Assembly: GCA_964563925.1 (NCBI GenBank)
Contig: CAZLZD010000024.1
Location: 1-63,966 of the forward strand
Source of the DNA: JAUILA01 sp964563925
GTDB taxonomy: Bacteria; Bacteroidota; Bacteroidia; Cytophagales; Cyclobacteriaceae
DNA length: 63,966 bases
Direction: 5' to 3'
Below, in pieces: positions 16,901-25,714 of this stretch. Positions within the stretch are counted from its first letter, which is position 1. Each line of letters opens with the position of its first letter. A program made the position numbers and the translations under genes. The notes below the pieces were generated by a model. The model made no database searches and was not told the DNA's origin. It saw nothing but the letters and a program-made list of their open reading frames with translations.

Positions 16901-17568
16901 AATTCTCGCAAACCGATGAGATCACCCTGACTTTTGATGCCCGGTTTGGTTCCGGGAACCTCCTGGGCGCCAATAAGGTGTACATGCATTCTGGTGTGGT
17001 ATTGAGCGACCTCGAACAACCGACAGGAAGCGACTGGAGCAGGGTACGGGGCAACTGGGGCCAGGATGACGGAGTCGGTGAGATGAGCCCGGTAAGCGGT
17101 CAGCCGAATTTGTGGACGATAACCCTGAGGCCAGGAGAATACTACGGCCTGACAGGGTCTCAGCAGGCCTGGTGGCTTGCCATGGTTTTTCGCAATGCCG
17201 ATGGCAGTAAGCAGGCAGGAGGAACCGAAGACATGACTATTGATAACGGCTATGTAGCACCCAACGGTGATATATTCATGCGGGTCACCAGTATCGATGA
17301 GGTCGTGAGCATTGAGGATGAATTCGGTGATGAACAATTCAGGTATTACCCTAATCCGGTGCGTGGAATCCTGACACTGGAAACGTTTGAAGGATCAGGC
17401 GGCCAGGCAGAGGTGATTACCCTGTCAGGAAAGACGGTGTTGACACACGATCTGAAACCAGATTCCAATGAAATAGATGTATCCAGGTTATCTGAAGGCC
17501 TTTATTTGATTCGACTGACCACACCGCAAGGGGAGGTTATGATGGGCCGGGTGGTAGTCCGGAAGTAA
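13933..17568 (+). CDS. Secreted GH13 alpha-amylase with T9SS C-terminal domain
   Basis: A 1211-residue exported glycoside hydrolase. After a signal peptide (cleaved near MAQE) comes a module with VYMHSGV, GNWGQDDGVGEM and LAMVFRNANGS (about 25-165). An Ig-like region and a CBM48-like stretch (VYVVGDFNNW) follow. The GH13 barrel (about 395-750) has nucleophile Asp559 (GYRFDLS), acid/base Glu606 (VILEHFA) and Asp659 (ESHDEER). Two further copies of the first module lie at about 855-975 and 985-1115. The protein ends with a Por-type sorting domain (YYPNPVRGILTLE ... GLYLIRLTT ... VVRK). It is expected to be surface-anchored and to cut alpha-1,4-glucan; the exact linkage is unknown. Confidence 0.88.
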   Translation: MNRIWSWAWVLLLLPLNAMAQEGLISIQPSGASGDDEITLIYDASLGETALIGAEKVYMHSGVITEGPDGTSWQYVVGNWGQDDGVGEMTKVDGEENKWQITLSPSARAYYSVPEGETIFRLAMVFRNANGSSEGKGTPGTYGWGQVAGNNDIFVTLTTGSFVQITAPANEELFVPSTETVTFSAEASSEVTSMTLSMDEGSGFSEVASVNSGTDISYEYTPVSSGTVVVRVSAIIDGETVESERTYTINVIPVTNEAPLPDGAVKGINYVDANSVILVLEAPFKEFVYVVGDFNNWEVRNDYLMNKAPGTDLFWLEVNGLTAGQKYVFQYWVDGTIRIGDPYADEVADADDDPFISSAVHPNIAPYDKPYGPASVLQTNQQPFNWAASEGTWTPPPADNLIVYELLLRDFLGSHSYDDLIDTLDYLDRLGVNAIELMPVMEFEGNISWGYNPSYFFAVDKYYGTKNDFKRFVQAAHQRGIAVIMDMVLNHAFGESPLVRMYINNGVPTPESPWFNQQARHPFNVGYDFNHESQYTKDFVDSVNHYWMSEYHVDGYRFDLSKGFTQTNNPDDVGAWSAYDASRVAILKRMAEAMRDDYPESYVILEHFADNTEETELAANNMLLWRNMNFPYHEALAGFPGDFSGAAAKTHVSYMESHDEERALFEAYLKGTSLGYYSTTDTTILLERAKMAAAFFFTLPGPKMLWQFGELGYDVELNDDRLAPKPLPWGNGGLGYYTDEERGYLYDVYAAILNLKKQYGEEWNDASYSYDFNGNFRGIEIDAASVDFTIVGNFGLTEESQDVSFTSSGTWYDFFSDATITVDGTSEMLTLQPGEFHIYTSQDLGGSYENVVEVFQVPIAINPMPFTKDDPITIRFDASRANPDGTAGLVGASEVFLVSGTVVEPGAGRQLTNVVDGAAGQMTLVDGETDIWEITLTPSDYFGVTGETDIYRLGMYFRDGSGNLGKGFRGETIFVNVLIDGNMVEITPAQFSQTDEITLTFDARFGSGNLLGANKVYMHSGVVLSDLEQPTGSDWSRVRGNWGQDDGVGEMSPVSGQPNLWTITLRPGEYYGLTGSQQAWWLAMVFRNADGSKQAGGTEDMTIDNGYVAPNGDIFMRVTSIDEVVSIEDEFGDEQFRYYPNPVRGILTLETFEGSGGQAEVITLSGKTVLTHDLKPDSNEIDVSRLSEGLYLIRLTTPQGEVMMGRVVVRK

Positions 17569-17689
17569 TTAATGAATTTTTAAAAAAGGAGGTGTCTGAA
17601 AGACAATATGATAGAAAGGTATTTTGAATAACCCTGATATTTGCTGTTACCTTAAGAATTTATTTATTAATTTTTTTAGGTAGCACTAC

Positions 17690-17703
17690 CGCAATCGTTT
17701 GCG
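17690..17703. promoter_or_regulatory. LacI-type operator, susC upstream site 1
   Basis: CGCAATCGTTTGCG is palindromic except for one central pair and matches the form CGCAAWCGWTTGCG of LacI-family operators. It overlaps the next site by two bases. The 260-bp gap 17569-17828 otherwise shows only A/T-rich leader. Confidence 0.6.
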
Positions 17704-17715
17704 GAATCGTTTTCG
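17702..17715. promoter_or_regulatory. LacI-type operator, susC upstream site 2
   Basis: CGGAATCGTTTTCG has its centre 12 bp from site 1, slightly more than one helical turn. It shares AATCGTTTTCG with the reverse complement of the operator at 13039. Two adjoining sites suggest cooperative binding by the regulator encoded at 11733-12773. Confidence 0.55.
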
Positions 17716-17828
17716 TTAATATATGACTTTAAAAGCTATTGATAGTATTTTATAATTATTATTATTGACTTGCAAAGTATGTGTAAACCGTAAAGTTTAT
17801 CTTCTAATCTCAATTTAAATAAACCCTT

Positions 17829-20801
17829 ATGAAGAAGTTTTTACTATTAATTTTTGCCTCTCTGGTGTCCTGCGGGATGCTTTGGGCGCAGCAAACCGTA
17901 ACCGGTCAGGTGACTGACGGAGACGACGGATCTGCACTGCCCGGGGTCAACATTCTCGAGAAGGGGACCACTAACGGAACCGTCACCGATATCAATGGTA
18001 ATTATACCATGTCGGTAGGCGAAAACTCAACGCTGGTGTTCTCCTACGTGGGATATGTCGCTCAGGAGATTGCGGTAGGTGGCCGGACGACCATTAATGT
18101 CCAGCTTGCCGCTGATGTGACGCAACTTTCCGAAGTTGTGGTGGTGGGTTACGGAACCCAGGAAAAGAAAGAAATTACCAGTGCTGTGGCCAGTGTGGGA
18201 ACCGAAGAATTTAACAATGGTAACATTACCTCTCCTGAGCAGTTGCTTCAGGGTAAAGTGGCAGGTCTCTCCATTACACAAGCCGGTGGTGACCCTAACT
18301 CCGGTTCGCGTGTAAGGCTCAGGGGTTTGTCAACCTTCGGAGCTAACAGCTCACCACTTGTGGTAATTGATGGAGTTATCGGGGCGAGCCTTGATAATAT
18401 TGACCCGAATGATATTGCAACGATCGATGTACTGAAAGATGGTTCGGCCGCTGCGATCTATGGAGCACGTGGTTCAAGCGGGGTGATTCTGGTGACTACC
18501 AAATCCGGAAAAGGAGCTGCCGGTGCACCTTCTACTCAGGTGGATTTCAATGCATTCACGACGATTGACATTCTTGCCAACACGATCGATATTCTGTCGC
18601 CCCAGGAATTTGTGAACCAGGGTGGGGAAGACTTCGGAACGGAAACTGACTGGATCGAAGAACTTACCCGTACGGCTGTTTCCTACACAGGAAACCTTTC
18701 CGTCGGTGGTTCCAACGGCCTCGGTACAAACTACCGGGCTTCTGTGAATTACCGGAATAATGAGGGGGTTGCGATTAATACCGGTTTTGAAAGGATCAAT
18801 ACCCGTTTGCAGATCGACCAGGCTGCCCTGGACGGACGTCTGCGTTTTGGCGTGAACTTTTCATTTAATGACAGAAAACAGGAGTCTATCAACAATGCCG
18901 CCTTCCGCTACGCAGTAATCTATAATCCTACTGCCCCGATTTTCGATGATATCGAAGCCCCGGCCGATGGCGGATATTTTCAGCGTAACCTGTTTGACTT
19001 CTACAATCCGCTGGCCCTTGCCAATCAGCAGGACTTTGCGGCAGAGCGCTCCAGTGCCCTGCTTAACGGTCGGGTGGAATATGACATCCTTGACAACCTT
19101 ACCCTGGCAGTGAACTACGGCCGGGATATGCAACGTGGCTGGGATGGATCTTACTGGTCGAAATTTGACCTGCAATTCGGTGCCGGTGGTAATGGAATAG
19201 CCCGTAAGACGGAATTCGATAACCTGAATGAAATCCTTACAGGAACCTTGAATTATAACATCGAATTGATGGATAACCTGGATTTCACCCTGCTCCTTGG
19301 TGCAGAAACACAGCGCAGGGAAAACGAAGGATTTGGTGTCCAGGTCAGGAACTTCCTGTTTGATAACACCGGATGGGATAACCTTGGTTTTGCTTCCATC
19401 CGTCAGGGTGTGAATACAACCCTGTACAGCTATAAAAATGCAAACGTCCTGAACTCAGCATTCGCACGGGCTAATTTCAATTATGATAATACGTACTTCC
19501 TGTCGGCGAGTATCAGGGGTGAATCATTCTCCGGATTTGGTGAGAATGAGAAAACAGGTTATTTCCCTGCGGTAAGTGCCGGTGCCGAACTGGCAAACCT
19601 GGCCGATCTGGGTGTCGTTTCTTCACTGAAGGTCCGCGCGTCATACGGTGTGACGGGTAACCTGCCTCCCGATCCTTACCTGGCCCTGGCCCTTTACGGC
19701 CCGGGACAGCGAATTGACCTGGATGGAGACCCGCTTACCTCCGATGACATATTTGTCAGCCCGGTTCTCGAGCGTAACCCTAACCCGCAGCTGAAGTGGG
19801 AAACTAAATCAGAGTGGGATATCGGGGTCGACTTCGGTTTCTTCGATGATAAAGTGACCGGTACAATCGATTTCTACCAGCGGAATATCACCGACCTGAT
19901 TTTCAGGTTGACGGTAAGTCCGGGTAACCCCAATGCCTTCCTGCCTGGAACATTCAACATTTCCAACAGCACCTGGGCCAATGTGGGTGAGCTGACTGCC
20001 GGTGGTTTCGAATTTGCCACTACCGTGCATGATATTGCTCTCGGACCGGTATCATGGACACCTTCTGTGAACTTTACAATTTACGACAAAACCACCATCG
20101 AGAACTTTGATGTGCCTGGCACGGACCTGGGTTTCTCGGAGTTGCGTTTTGCCACACCAGGATCCCCTGGCCAGAACAACAACCCGATCATCCGCAACAA
20201 AGTGGGTGAGACCCTCGGTGATATGTACGGCCCGGTCTTCCAGGGAATTGATGAATCAGGCAATTACGTGCTGTCATCTACCGACCCTGACGACTGGGGT
20301 GTGATAGGAAATGGTCTTCCCCAGGGAGAATTCGGATTTGCCAACTCGTTTACTTACGGGAACTGGGATCTGAACTTTTTCCTTCGCGGAGCATTCGGAC
20401 ACGATCTGTACAATTCCTACCGGGGCTTCTACGAACCACGTGACGCTGCATCCACCACCTGGAACAGCGTAAACACAGACAAAGCCGATCCTCGTATCAC
20501 GGCGACACCTACATTCTCGTCGCTGTACATAGAGGATGCCACGTTCATCCGCCTGGATAACGCCCAGATCGGATACCTGCTGCCTATCGAATCAAATGTA
20601 CTGACCCGATTCCGTGTATATGTAGCCGGCCAGAATCTGTTTACCATTACCGATTATACCGGTATTGATCCGACCCCCCGTCTGTTTGATTCAGAGGATG
20701 GAGACGGATTTACACAGAACCTTGCTCCGGGGCTGGAACGTAGGAATACCTACTTTACAACCACCTCGTTTACAGTGGGCGTTCAACTCGGGTTGAAATA
20801 A
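17829..20801 (+). CDS. SusC/RagA-type TonB-dependent transporter
   Basis: A 990-residue outer-membrane importer. After the signal peptide (MKKFLLLIFASLVSCGMLWA) comes the carboxypeptidase-regulatory-like domain (about 25-100, VTGQVTDGDDGSALPGVNI). The TonB-box-like region VVVVGYGTQEKKE is followed by the plug (about 110-230, LRGLSTFGANSSPLVVIDGV and IYGARGSSGVILVTTKSG), then a long beta-barrel ending in FTVGVQLGLK. It works with the SusD lipoprotein 13 bp downstream to import oligosaccharides, presumably the amylase products. Two LacI-type operators lie 115-140 bp upstream, so it is probably induced by its substrate. Confidence 0.95.
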   Translation: MKKFLLLIFASLVSCGMLWAQQTVTGQVTDGDDGSALPGVNILEKGTTNGTVTDINGNYTMSVGENSTLVFSYVGYVAQEIAVGGRTTINVQLAADVTQLSEVVVVGYGTQEKKEITSAVASVGTEEFNNGNITSPEQLLQGKVAGLSITQAGGDPNSGSRVRLRGLSTFGANSSPLVVIDGVIGASLDNIDPNDIATIDVLKDGSAAAIYGARGSSGVILVTTKSGKGAAGAPSTQVDFNAFTTIDILANTIDILSPQEFVNQGGEDFGTETDWIEELTRTAVSYTGNLSVGGSNGLGTNYRASVNYRNNEGVAINTGFERINTRLQIDQAALDGRLRFGVNFSFNDRKQESINNAAFRYAVIYNPTAPIFDDIEAPADGGYFQRNLFDFYNPLALANQQDFAAERSSALLNGRVEYDILDNLTLAVNYGRDMQRGWDGSYWSKFDLQFGAGGNGIARKTEFDNLNEILTGTLNYNIELMDNLDFTLLLGAETQRRENEGFGVQVRNFLFDNTGWDNLGFASIRQGVNTTLYSYKNANVLNSAFARANFNYDNTYFLSASIRGESFSGFGENEKTGYFPAVSAGAELANLADLGVVSSLKVRASYGVTGNLPPDPYLALALYGPGQRIDLDGDPLTSDDIFVSPVLERNPNPQLKWETKSEWDIGVDFGFFDDKVTGTIDFYQRNITDLIFRLTVSPGNPNAFLPGTFNISNSTWANVGELTAGGFEFATTVHDIALGPVSWTPSVNFTIYDKTTIENFDVPGTDLGFSELRFATPGSPGQNNNPIIRNKVGETLGDMYGPVFQGIDESGNYVLSSTDPDDWGVIGNGLPQGEFGFANSFTYGNWDLNFFLRGAFGHDLYNSYRGFYEPRDAASTTWNSVNTDKADPRITATPTFSSLYIEDATFIRLDNAQIGYLLPIESNVLTRFRVYVAGQNLFTITDYTGIDPTPRLFDSEDGDGFTQNLAPGLERRNTYFTTTSFTVGVQLGLK

Positions 20802-20814
20802 TTTTTAAACGAAA

Positions 20815-22314
20815 ATGAATATGAAGAATATATTGAAAATAGGCTTATTGACACTGCCTTTCCTCATGGTAGGACAGGCGTGCCAGGAGCCGGACCAGGA
20901 AGTATTTTCGAGTATACCCAGAGATCAGGTCACCTCATCGACAGACCCTGATCTGCTGGCTGTATTGTCGGCGAGTGCTTACTCGCAGCTTACCGGAACG
21001 TGGGGAGCCCATAACTCCCTGTGGTCATCGATTGAGGTTTCATCCGATGAGATGGCCATCACCCAAAAAGGTGCGGACTGGGAAGACGGCGGACAGTGGA
21101 TCCGCATGCACCGTCACCAGTGGTTACCGACTGAAGAGTCATTCAACAATGGCTGGAACTATGTTTACAATAACATTGGTAACGTGAATAACCTGCTCAA
21201 GGATTTGGGAGATAATGAGATCCTGAATTCTGAGCTCAGCGTGCTGCGTGCCCTGATGTATTACTGGTTGCTGGACAACTTTGGTAATGTGCCGATCATT
21301 GAAGAGGATGATACCAATCCTACTCCTTCCAATAATTCACGGCAGGAAGTCTTCGATTTTATTGAAGCGGAAGTGACCAATGCGCTGCCTGACTTGCGTA
21401 AAGAGGCTACCTATGCGACGATTAACTATTACGTAGCCCAGACGTTGCTGGCAAAATTATATCTCAATGCAGAGATATACACCGGAAGTCCCCGGTGGGC
21501 CGATGCAGCAGCCGCTGCGAAAGAAGTGATAGACGGCGGGGCCTACAGCCTTGAGCCGGATTTCTTCGCCAACTTTACGGAGCAGAACCAGGGTTCTTCG
21601 GAGAATATCTTTGTATTGAATTATGACAAGGATAACGCCCAGGGATTCAACCTTGCTCAAATGACGCTGCACTACCTGAGCCAGGAAACATATCGTCTGC
21701 AGGAGCAGCCCTGGAACGGGTACAGCTCCCTGGAGGAATTCTACAATTCTTTTGAAGATAACGATATCCGTAGGGGTAGTTTCATCGTCGGACCGCAGTT
21801 CTCAGCTTCGGGTGAACGCCTGATAGATATCAGTGCGGAAGCCACGGATCCTGACGGACCTCCGTTGACATTTACGCCGGAGATCAATATGCTGGCTCCC
21901 AATGCCTGGCGTCAGGCCGGAGCACGTGTGGGTAAGTGGGAATTTGCATTCGGTTCGCCGAACAGTATTTCCAACGATTTCCCGATCTTCCGCTACTCAG
22001 ATGTGTTGTTGATGCGCGCAGAAGCACTTTGGAGACAAAATCCGGGTGATGCCGAGGCACTTGACCTGGTGAACATGGTACGTGACCGTGCAGATCTTGA
22101 TCCGGTAGGGGCACTTTCAGCCGATTTTCTCCTGGCAGAACGTGGTCGTGAAATGTTCGCCGAAGGATGGAGACGACAGGATATGATCCGTTTCGGAGCG
22201 TACCTGGATGCATGGTGGGAAAAGCCGGCATCTACGGATATCCGCCTGTTGTTCCCTATTCCGCAGGCAGCTATCGACGCCAATACCAACCTGACCCAGA
22301 ACAACGGGTACTAA
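20815..22314 (+). CDS. SusD/RagB-type nutrient-binding lipoprotein
   Basis: A 499-residue surface lipoprotein (lipobox VGQAC, Cys23) that forms the lid of the SusC channel. It shows the family pattern: N-terminal TPR-like helices (SVLRALMYYWLLDNFGNVPI, YYVAQTLLAKLYLNAEIYTG), central loop region, and a C-terminal segment FPIFRYSDVLLMRAEALWR then LLAERGREMFAEGWRRQDMIRFG. All belong to SusD/RagB. ATG at 20815 and at 20821 are both possible. A strong terminator follows at 22333, closing this unit. Confidence 0.95.
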   Translation: MNMKNILKIGLLTLPFLMVGQACQEPDQEVFSSIPRDQVTSSTDPDLLAVLSASAYSQLTGTWGAHNSLWSSIEVSSDEMAITQKGADWEDGGQWIRMHRHQWLPTEESFNNGWNYVYNNIGNVNNLLKDLGDNEILNSELSVLRALMYYWLLDNFGNVPIIEEDDTNPTPSNNSRQEVFDFIEAEVTNALPDLRKEATYATINYYVAQTLLAKLYLNAEIYTGSPRWADAAAAAKEVIDGGAYSLEPDFFANFTEQNQGSSENIFVLNYDKDNAQGFNLAQMTLHYLSQETYRLQEQPWNGYSSLEEFYNSFEDNDIRRGSFIVGPQFSASGERLIDISAEATDPDGPPLTFTPEINMLAPNAWRQAGARVGKWEFAFGSPNSISNDFPIFRYSDVLLMRAEALWRQNPGDAEALDLVNMVRDRADLDPVGALSADFLLAERGREMFAEGWRRQDMIRFGAYLDAWWEKPASTDIRLLFPIPQAAIDANTNLTQNNGY

Positions 22315-22332
22315 GGTTCTTAACAAAATGTT

Positions 22333-22370
22333 AAAAGGAAAGCATGTGAAGGCATGCTTTCCTTTTTTTT
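22333..22370 (+). terminator. Strong terminator after susD
   Basis: A 14-bp perfect stem (22333-22346 with 22353-22366) with a 6-base loop is followed by a run of T. It separates the SusCD unit from the FG-GAP block. An in-frame ATG at 22328 just before this stem is not a real start. Confidence 0.85.
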
Positions 22371-22371
22371 G

Positions 22372-22379
22372 TAGCTTTG
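22372..22379 (+). promoter_or_regulatory. -7 element just before FG-GAP gene 1
   Basis: TAGCTTTG matches TAnnTTTG and ends five bases before the ATG at 22385. If used, transcription would start at or near the start codon, giving a leaderless message. No TTG is evident at -33. Confidence 0.35.
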
Positions 22380-22384
22380 ATATA

Positions 22385-25300
22385 ATGAGATACAGGATCG
22401 TTGGATGGATATTGGCGACTGGTTTGTGCGCGTATTCTTGTACTCCCCAGACCCCCGAGGAGGGCAATGCCCCAACCGGTGACCCCATGTTTGAACTTGT
22501 TCCCGGGGTCGAATCCAATATCACCTTTTCCAATGACCTGAAGCATACCGAACGGCTTAATACGTACACCTACCGCAATTTTTATAACGGGGCGGGGGTT
22601 GCTGTGGGTGACGTCAATAACGACGGACTCCTTGATGTCTATATCACCGGTAACCAGGTGCCCAATAAGCTATACCTCAACAAAGGAAATTTCCAGTTTG
22701 AAGATATCACCGATCAGGCCGGGGTAGCGTGTGCCAATGTTTGGTCTACCGGCGTGAGTATGGCCGATGTGAACGGCGACGGGTGGGTGGATATTTATGT
22801 GTGCAAATCAGGACCGCCGGAAGGTCCCAACCGTAACAACGAACTCTTCATCAATAACGGTGACCTTACATTCTCAGAGCAGGCTGCAGCCTACGGCATT
22901 GATGATAAGGGACTCTCCAATCACGCCGTATTCCTGGATTATGACCTTGACGGCGACCTCGATATGTACCTTCTCAACAACTCCATGCGCTCGGTGGGGA
23001 TTTATGACCTCCGTGAAGGCCAGCGCGATATCCGGGATCCGGAGGGAGGTAATAAATTATACCGCAACGACGGGGAGCGGTTTTCCGATGTTAGCGAAGT
23101 CGCCGGTATCTACGGCAGTGCCATCGGGTTTGGCCTGGGTGTTACGGCTTCCGATGTCAACCAGGACGGCTGGCCCGATATCTTCGTTTCCAATGATTTT
23201 TTTGAACGGGACTATCTCTACATCAATCAGCAGGACGGTACCTTCCGCGAGCGCCTGGAGGAGTATATGAATGAGATCAGTATGGGGTCAATGGGTGCGG
23301 ATATCGCCGATCTGACCAACGACGGATATCCGGAAATCTATGTAACCGAAATGCTGCCCGCATCGCTGGAACGGGTCAAGACCAAAACAGTCTTCGAGGA
23401 TTGGGATAAGTATCGGTCAAACGTGAAAAATGGCTATTACCACCAGTTTACCCGGAATGTACTCCAACTCAACAACGGACCTGTACCGGGGAGTCCGCAG
23501 GACGTGTCATTCTCCGAAGTCAGTCGCTACACAGGTACGGAAGCCACTGACTGGAGCTGGGGTGCCCTGATATTCGATGTCAATAATGACGGCTGGAAAG
23601 ATATTTTTGTTGCCAACGGAATTTACAAGGATCTGACCGATCAGGATTACATAAATTTTTATTCTAATTCAGAAATGCGCCTGGCCCGCATGAGGGAAGA
23701 CAGTACCATGCTCACCTCCCTGATCGAAAAGATTCCTTCGGTAGCGCTGAACAATCACCTGTATATGAATCACGGGGACCTTTCATTTTCGTCAGCCATG
23801 ACTGGCTCCGGACTGGAAGAACCGGGGTTCTCCAATGGGGCAGCCTATGCCGACCTTGATAATGATGGTGACCTTGACTTGCTGGTGAATAACATCAATG
23901 CACCGTTTTCGGTCTACAGGAACCTTACTTCGGAGAATCAGGCCGGAAACTCACTTCAGCTGAAATTTACGGGACCCGCCCGCAATACAGCCGCATTCGG
24001 AACACGGGTATGGGCCTATGCCGGAGACAAGAAATTCTATGCCGAACAGCAGCCGGTCAAAGGGTATATGTCCACCATGGATCCGCGTATGCACCTCGGC
24101 CTGGGGAATGTCACCCGGATCGATTCGCTGGTTATTCTCTGGCCTGATCACAGCCGCTCGGTAATTACAAATGTTCCCGCAAACCAGTTGATGGAAGTAA
24201 GCTATTCCGGCCTGCAAAGGGAATCGTATAAATCAGGTCCGCCGGCGAAATCATGGTGGTCGGCTGCCAATATCGCCGGACTTGATACGGTCACACACCG
24301 GGAAAATGCGTTCATCGATTTCAATCGCGATCGTCTGCTCTTTGAAATGTACTCCAATGAAGGTCCGCCCGCCGCAACCGGAGACCTGGATAATGACGGG
24401 TTTGACGACCTGCTCCTGGGGGGCTCCGCGGGATTCCCCCTGAGGATGTTCCTGTTCCAGGCTGACGGATCTTATCGTGAGAGTACCCAAAAGGTATTCC
24501 TGGCGGATCGTGATTCGGAAGACACCGACCTGGCTATCGCCGACGTGGATGGGGACGGGGACCTGGATATCCTGGTGGCCAGCGGGGGAAATGAATTCAG
24601 CTACAGCGATTCCCGATGGATCGACCGGTTGTACCGGAATGACGGTAACGGAAATTTCAGCGCCACAGGACCCTTTATAAACAACGGCAATCTTCGTAAC
24701 AGCACTGCCTTCATCCGTCCGGTTGATTTTGACCTCGACGGAGACGTTGACCTGCTCACCGGTGACCGTCTTATGCCGTTTCAGTACGGTAAGCCGGTGG
24801 GAGCCCATCTGCTGGAGAATGACGGCTCGGGAAACTTTACCGAAGTTACCGCGGAACTTGCCCCTGATATGAGCGGGATAGGCCTGCTGACCGGTGCGGT
24901 GATCATCGGGAAGAAAAATGAGAGGCCGTCCTTTGTTATAGCAGGAGAATGGATGGTGCCGGTTATGTTTACCTGGAACGGGTCGCGTTATGAACGATCG
25001 GCCACGGACGCACCGTCAGGGCTCTATAAGTCCGCAGCCGCCGGTGACCTGAACGGCGACGGGATTACGGATGTGGTCCTGGGTAATTTTGGTACGAACA
25101 CGCGGTTTGATGCCTCAGAGGGTAAACCACTGACCATGTTCGCCGGCGACTATGACCGGAACGGATCCATGGAACACATTCTGTCTGTTTACCAGGGAGA
25201 CTCCTTGTACCCCCTGGTGCTGCTGCAGGATCTCACCAAGCAACTGCCGGGCGTACGAAAATCCTACCAGACATTTGCTTCCTACAAGGATGCCACCATT

Positions 25301-25714
25301 AGCGAAGTGCTTGGCCCTTCGCCCGGAGGTATCCGGCTGGAAGCGGAATCCCTTCAGAGCGGGGTCCTCTTTGGCAAGGAGGACGGCTCATTTGAGTGGA
25401 AACCCCTGCCCGGGGCTGCCCAGATGGCGCCGGTCCATGCCATTCTGGTGGAAGACCTGGATGGAGACGGGATACAGGACCTTTTGCTGGGCGGAAATCA
25501 GTGCCGGGCCAGGCCGGAGCTGGGTATTTACAATGCCTCCTTCGGGGTCGTGCTTAAAGGAACGGGTAGCGGGGAGTTCCGCAACGTGTCTCCGGCAGAA
25601 TCAGGCATCTGGACCCGCGGCGAGGTACGCGATATTAAGCTGTTATACCATGGGGGCCAACGGTATCTGCTGATGGTAAGAAACAATGATTCATTAAATA
25701 TTTACAGGCAATGA
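22385..25714 (+). CDS. FG-GAP/UnbV-like lipoprotein 1
   Basis: A 1109-residue surface or periplasmic lipoprotein (lipobox AYSC after MRYRIVGWILATGLC). I start it at ATG 22385, after the terminator. It holds two blocks of FG-GAP/VCBS beta-propeller repeats with calcium-binding loops of the type DVNNDGLLDVYI and DLDGDLDMYL, split by an ASPIC/UnbV-like domain (about residues 532-600, GTRVWAYAGDKKFY ... HLGLGNVTRIDSLVI). The second block starts near the conserved THRENAFIDFNRDRLL. The propeller suggests adhesion or ligand binding outside the cell; no enzyme motif is visible. It overlaps the next gene by four bases and has two paralogues downstream. Confidence 0.85.
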   Translation: MRYRIVGWILATGLCAYSCTPQTPEEGNAPTGDPMFELVPGVESNITFSNDLKHTERLNTYTYRNFYNGAGVAVGDVNNDGLLDVYITGNQVPNKLYLNKGNFQFEDITDQAGVACANVWSTGVSMADVNGDGWVDIYVCKSGPPEGPNRNNELFINNGDLTFSEQAAAYGIDDKGLSNHAVFLDYDLDGDLDMYLLNNSMRSVGIYDLREGQRDIRDPEGGNKLYRNDGERFSDVSEVAGIYGSAIGFGLGVTASDVNQDGWPDIFVSNDFFERDYLYINQQDGTFRERLEEYMNEISMGSMGADIADLTNDGYPEIYVTEMLPASLERVKTKTVFEDWDKYRSNVKNGYYHQFTRNVLQLNNGPVPGSPQDVSFSEVSRYTGTEATDWSWGALIFDVNNDGWKDIFVANGIYKDLTDQDYINFYSNSEMRLARMREDSTMLTSLIEKIPSVALNNHLYMNHGDLSFSSAMTGSGLEEPGFSNGAAYADLDNDGDLDLLVNNINAPFSVYRNLTSENQAGNSLQLKFTGPARNTAAFGTRVWAYAGDKKFYAEQQPVKGYMSTMDPRMHLGLGNVTRIDSLVILWPDHSRSVITNVPANQLMEVSYSGLQRESYKSGPPAKSWWSAANIAGLDTVTHRENAFIDFNRDRLLFEMYSNEGPPAATGDLDNDGFDDLLLGGSAGFPLRMFLFQADGSYRESTQKVFLADRDSEDTDLAIADVDGDGDLDILVASGGNEFSYSDSRWIDRLYRNDGNGNFSATGPFINNGNLRNSTAFIRPVDFDLDGDVDLLTGDRLMPFQYGKPVGAHLLENDGSGNFTEVTAELAPDMSGIGLLTGAVIIGKKNERPSFVIAGEWMVPVMFTWNGSRYERSATDAPSGLYKSAAAGDLNGDGITDVVLGNFGTNTRFDASEGKPLTMFAGDYDRNGSMEHILSVYQGDSLYPLVLLQDLTKQLPGVRKSYQTFASYKDATISEVLGPSPGGIRLEAESLQSGVLFGKEDGSFEWKPLPGAAQMAPVHAILVEDLDGDGIQDLLLGGNQCRARPELGIYNASFGVVLKGTGSGEFRNVSPAESGIWTRGEVRDIKLLYHGGQRYLLMVRNNDSLNIYRQ

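Noticed and set aside
22328..22384. Upstream ATG for FG-GAP gene 1
   Set aside because: It would place the start inside the 14-bp stem terminator and bury the lipoprotein signal behind 19 residues.
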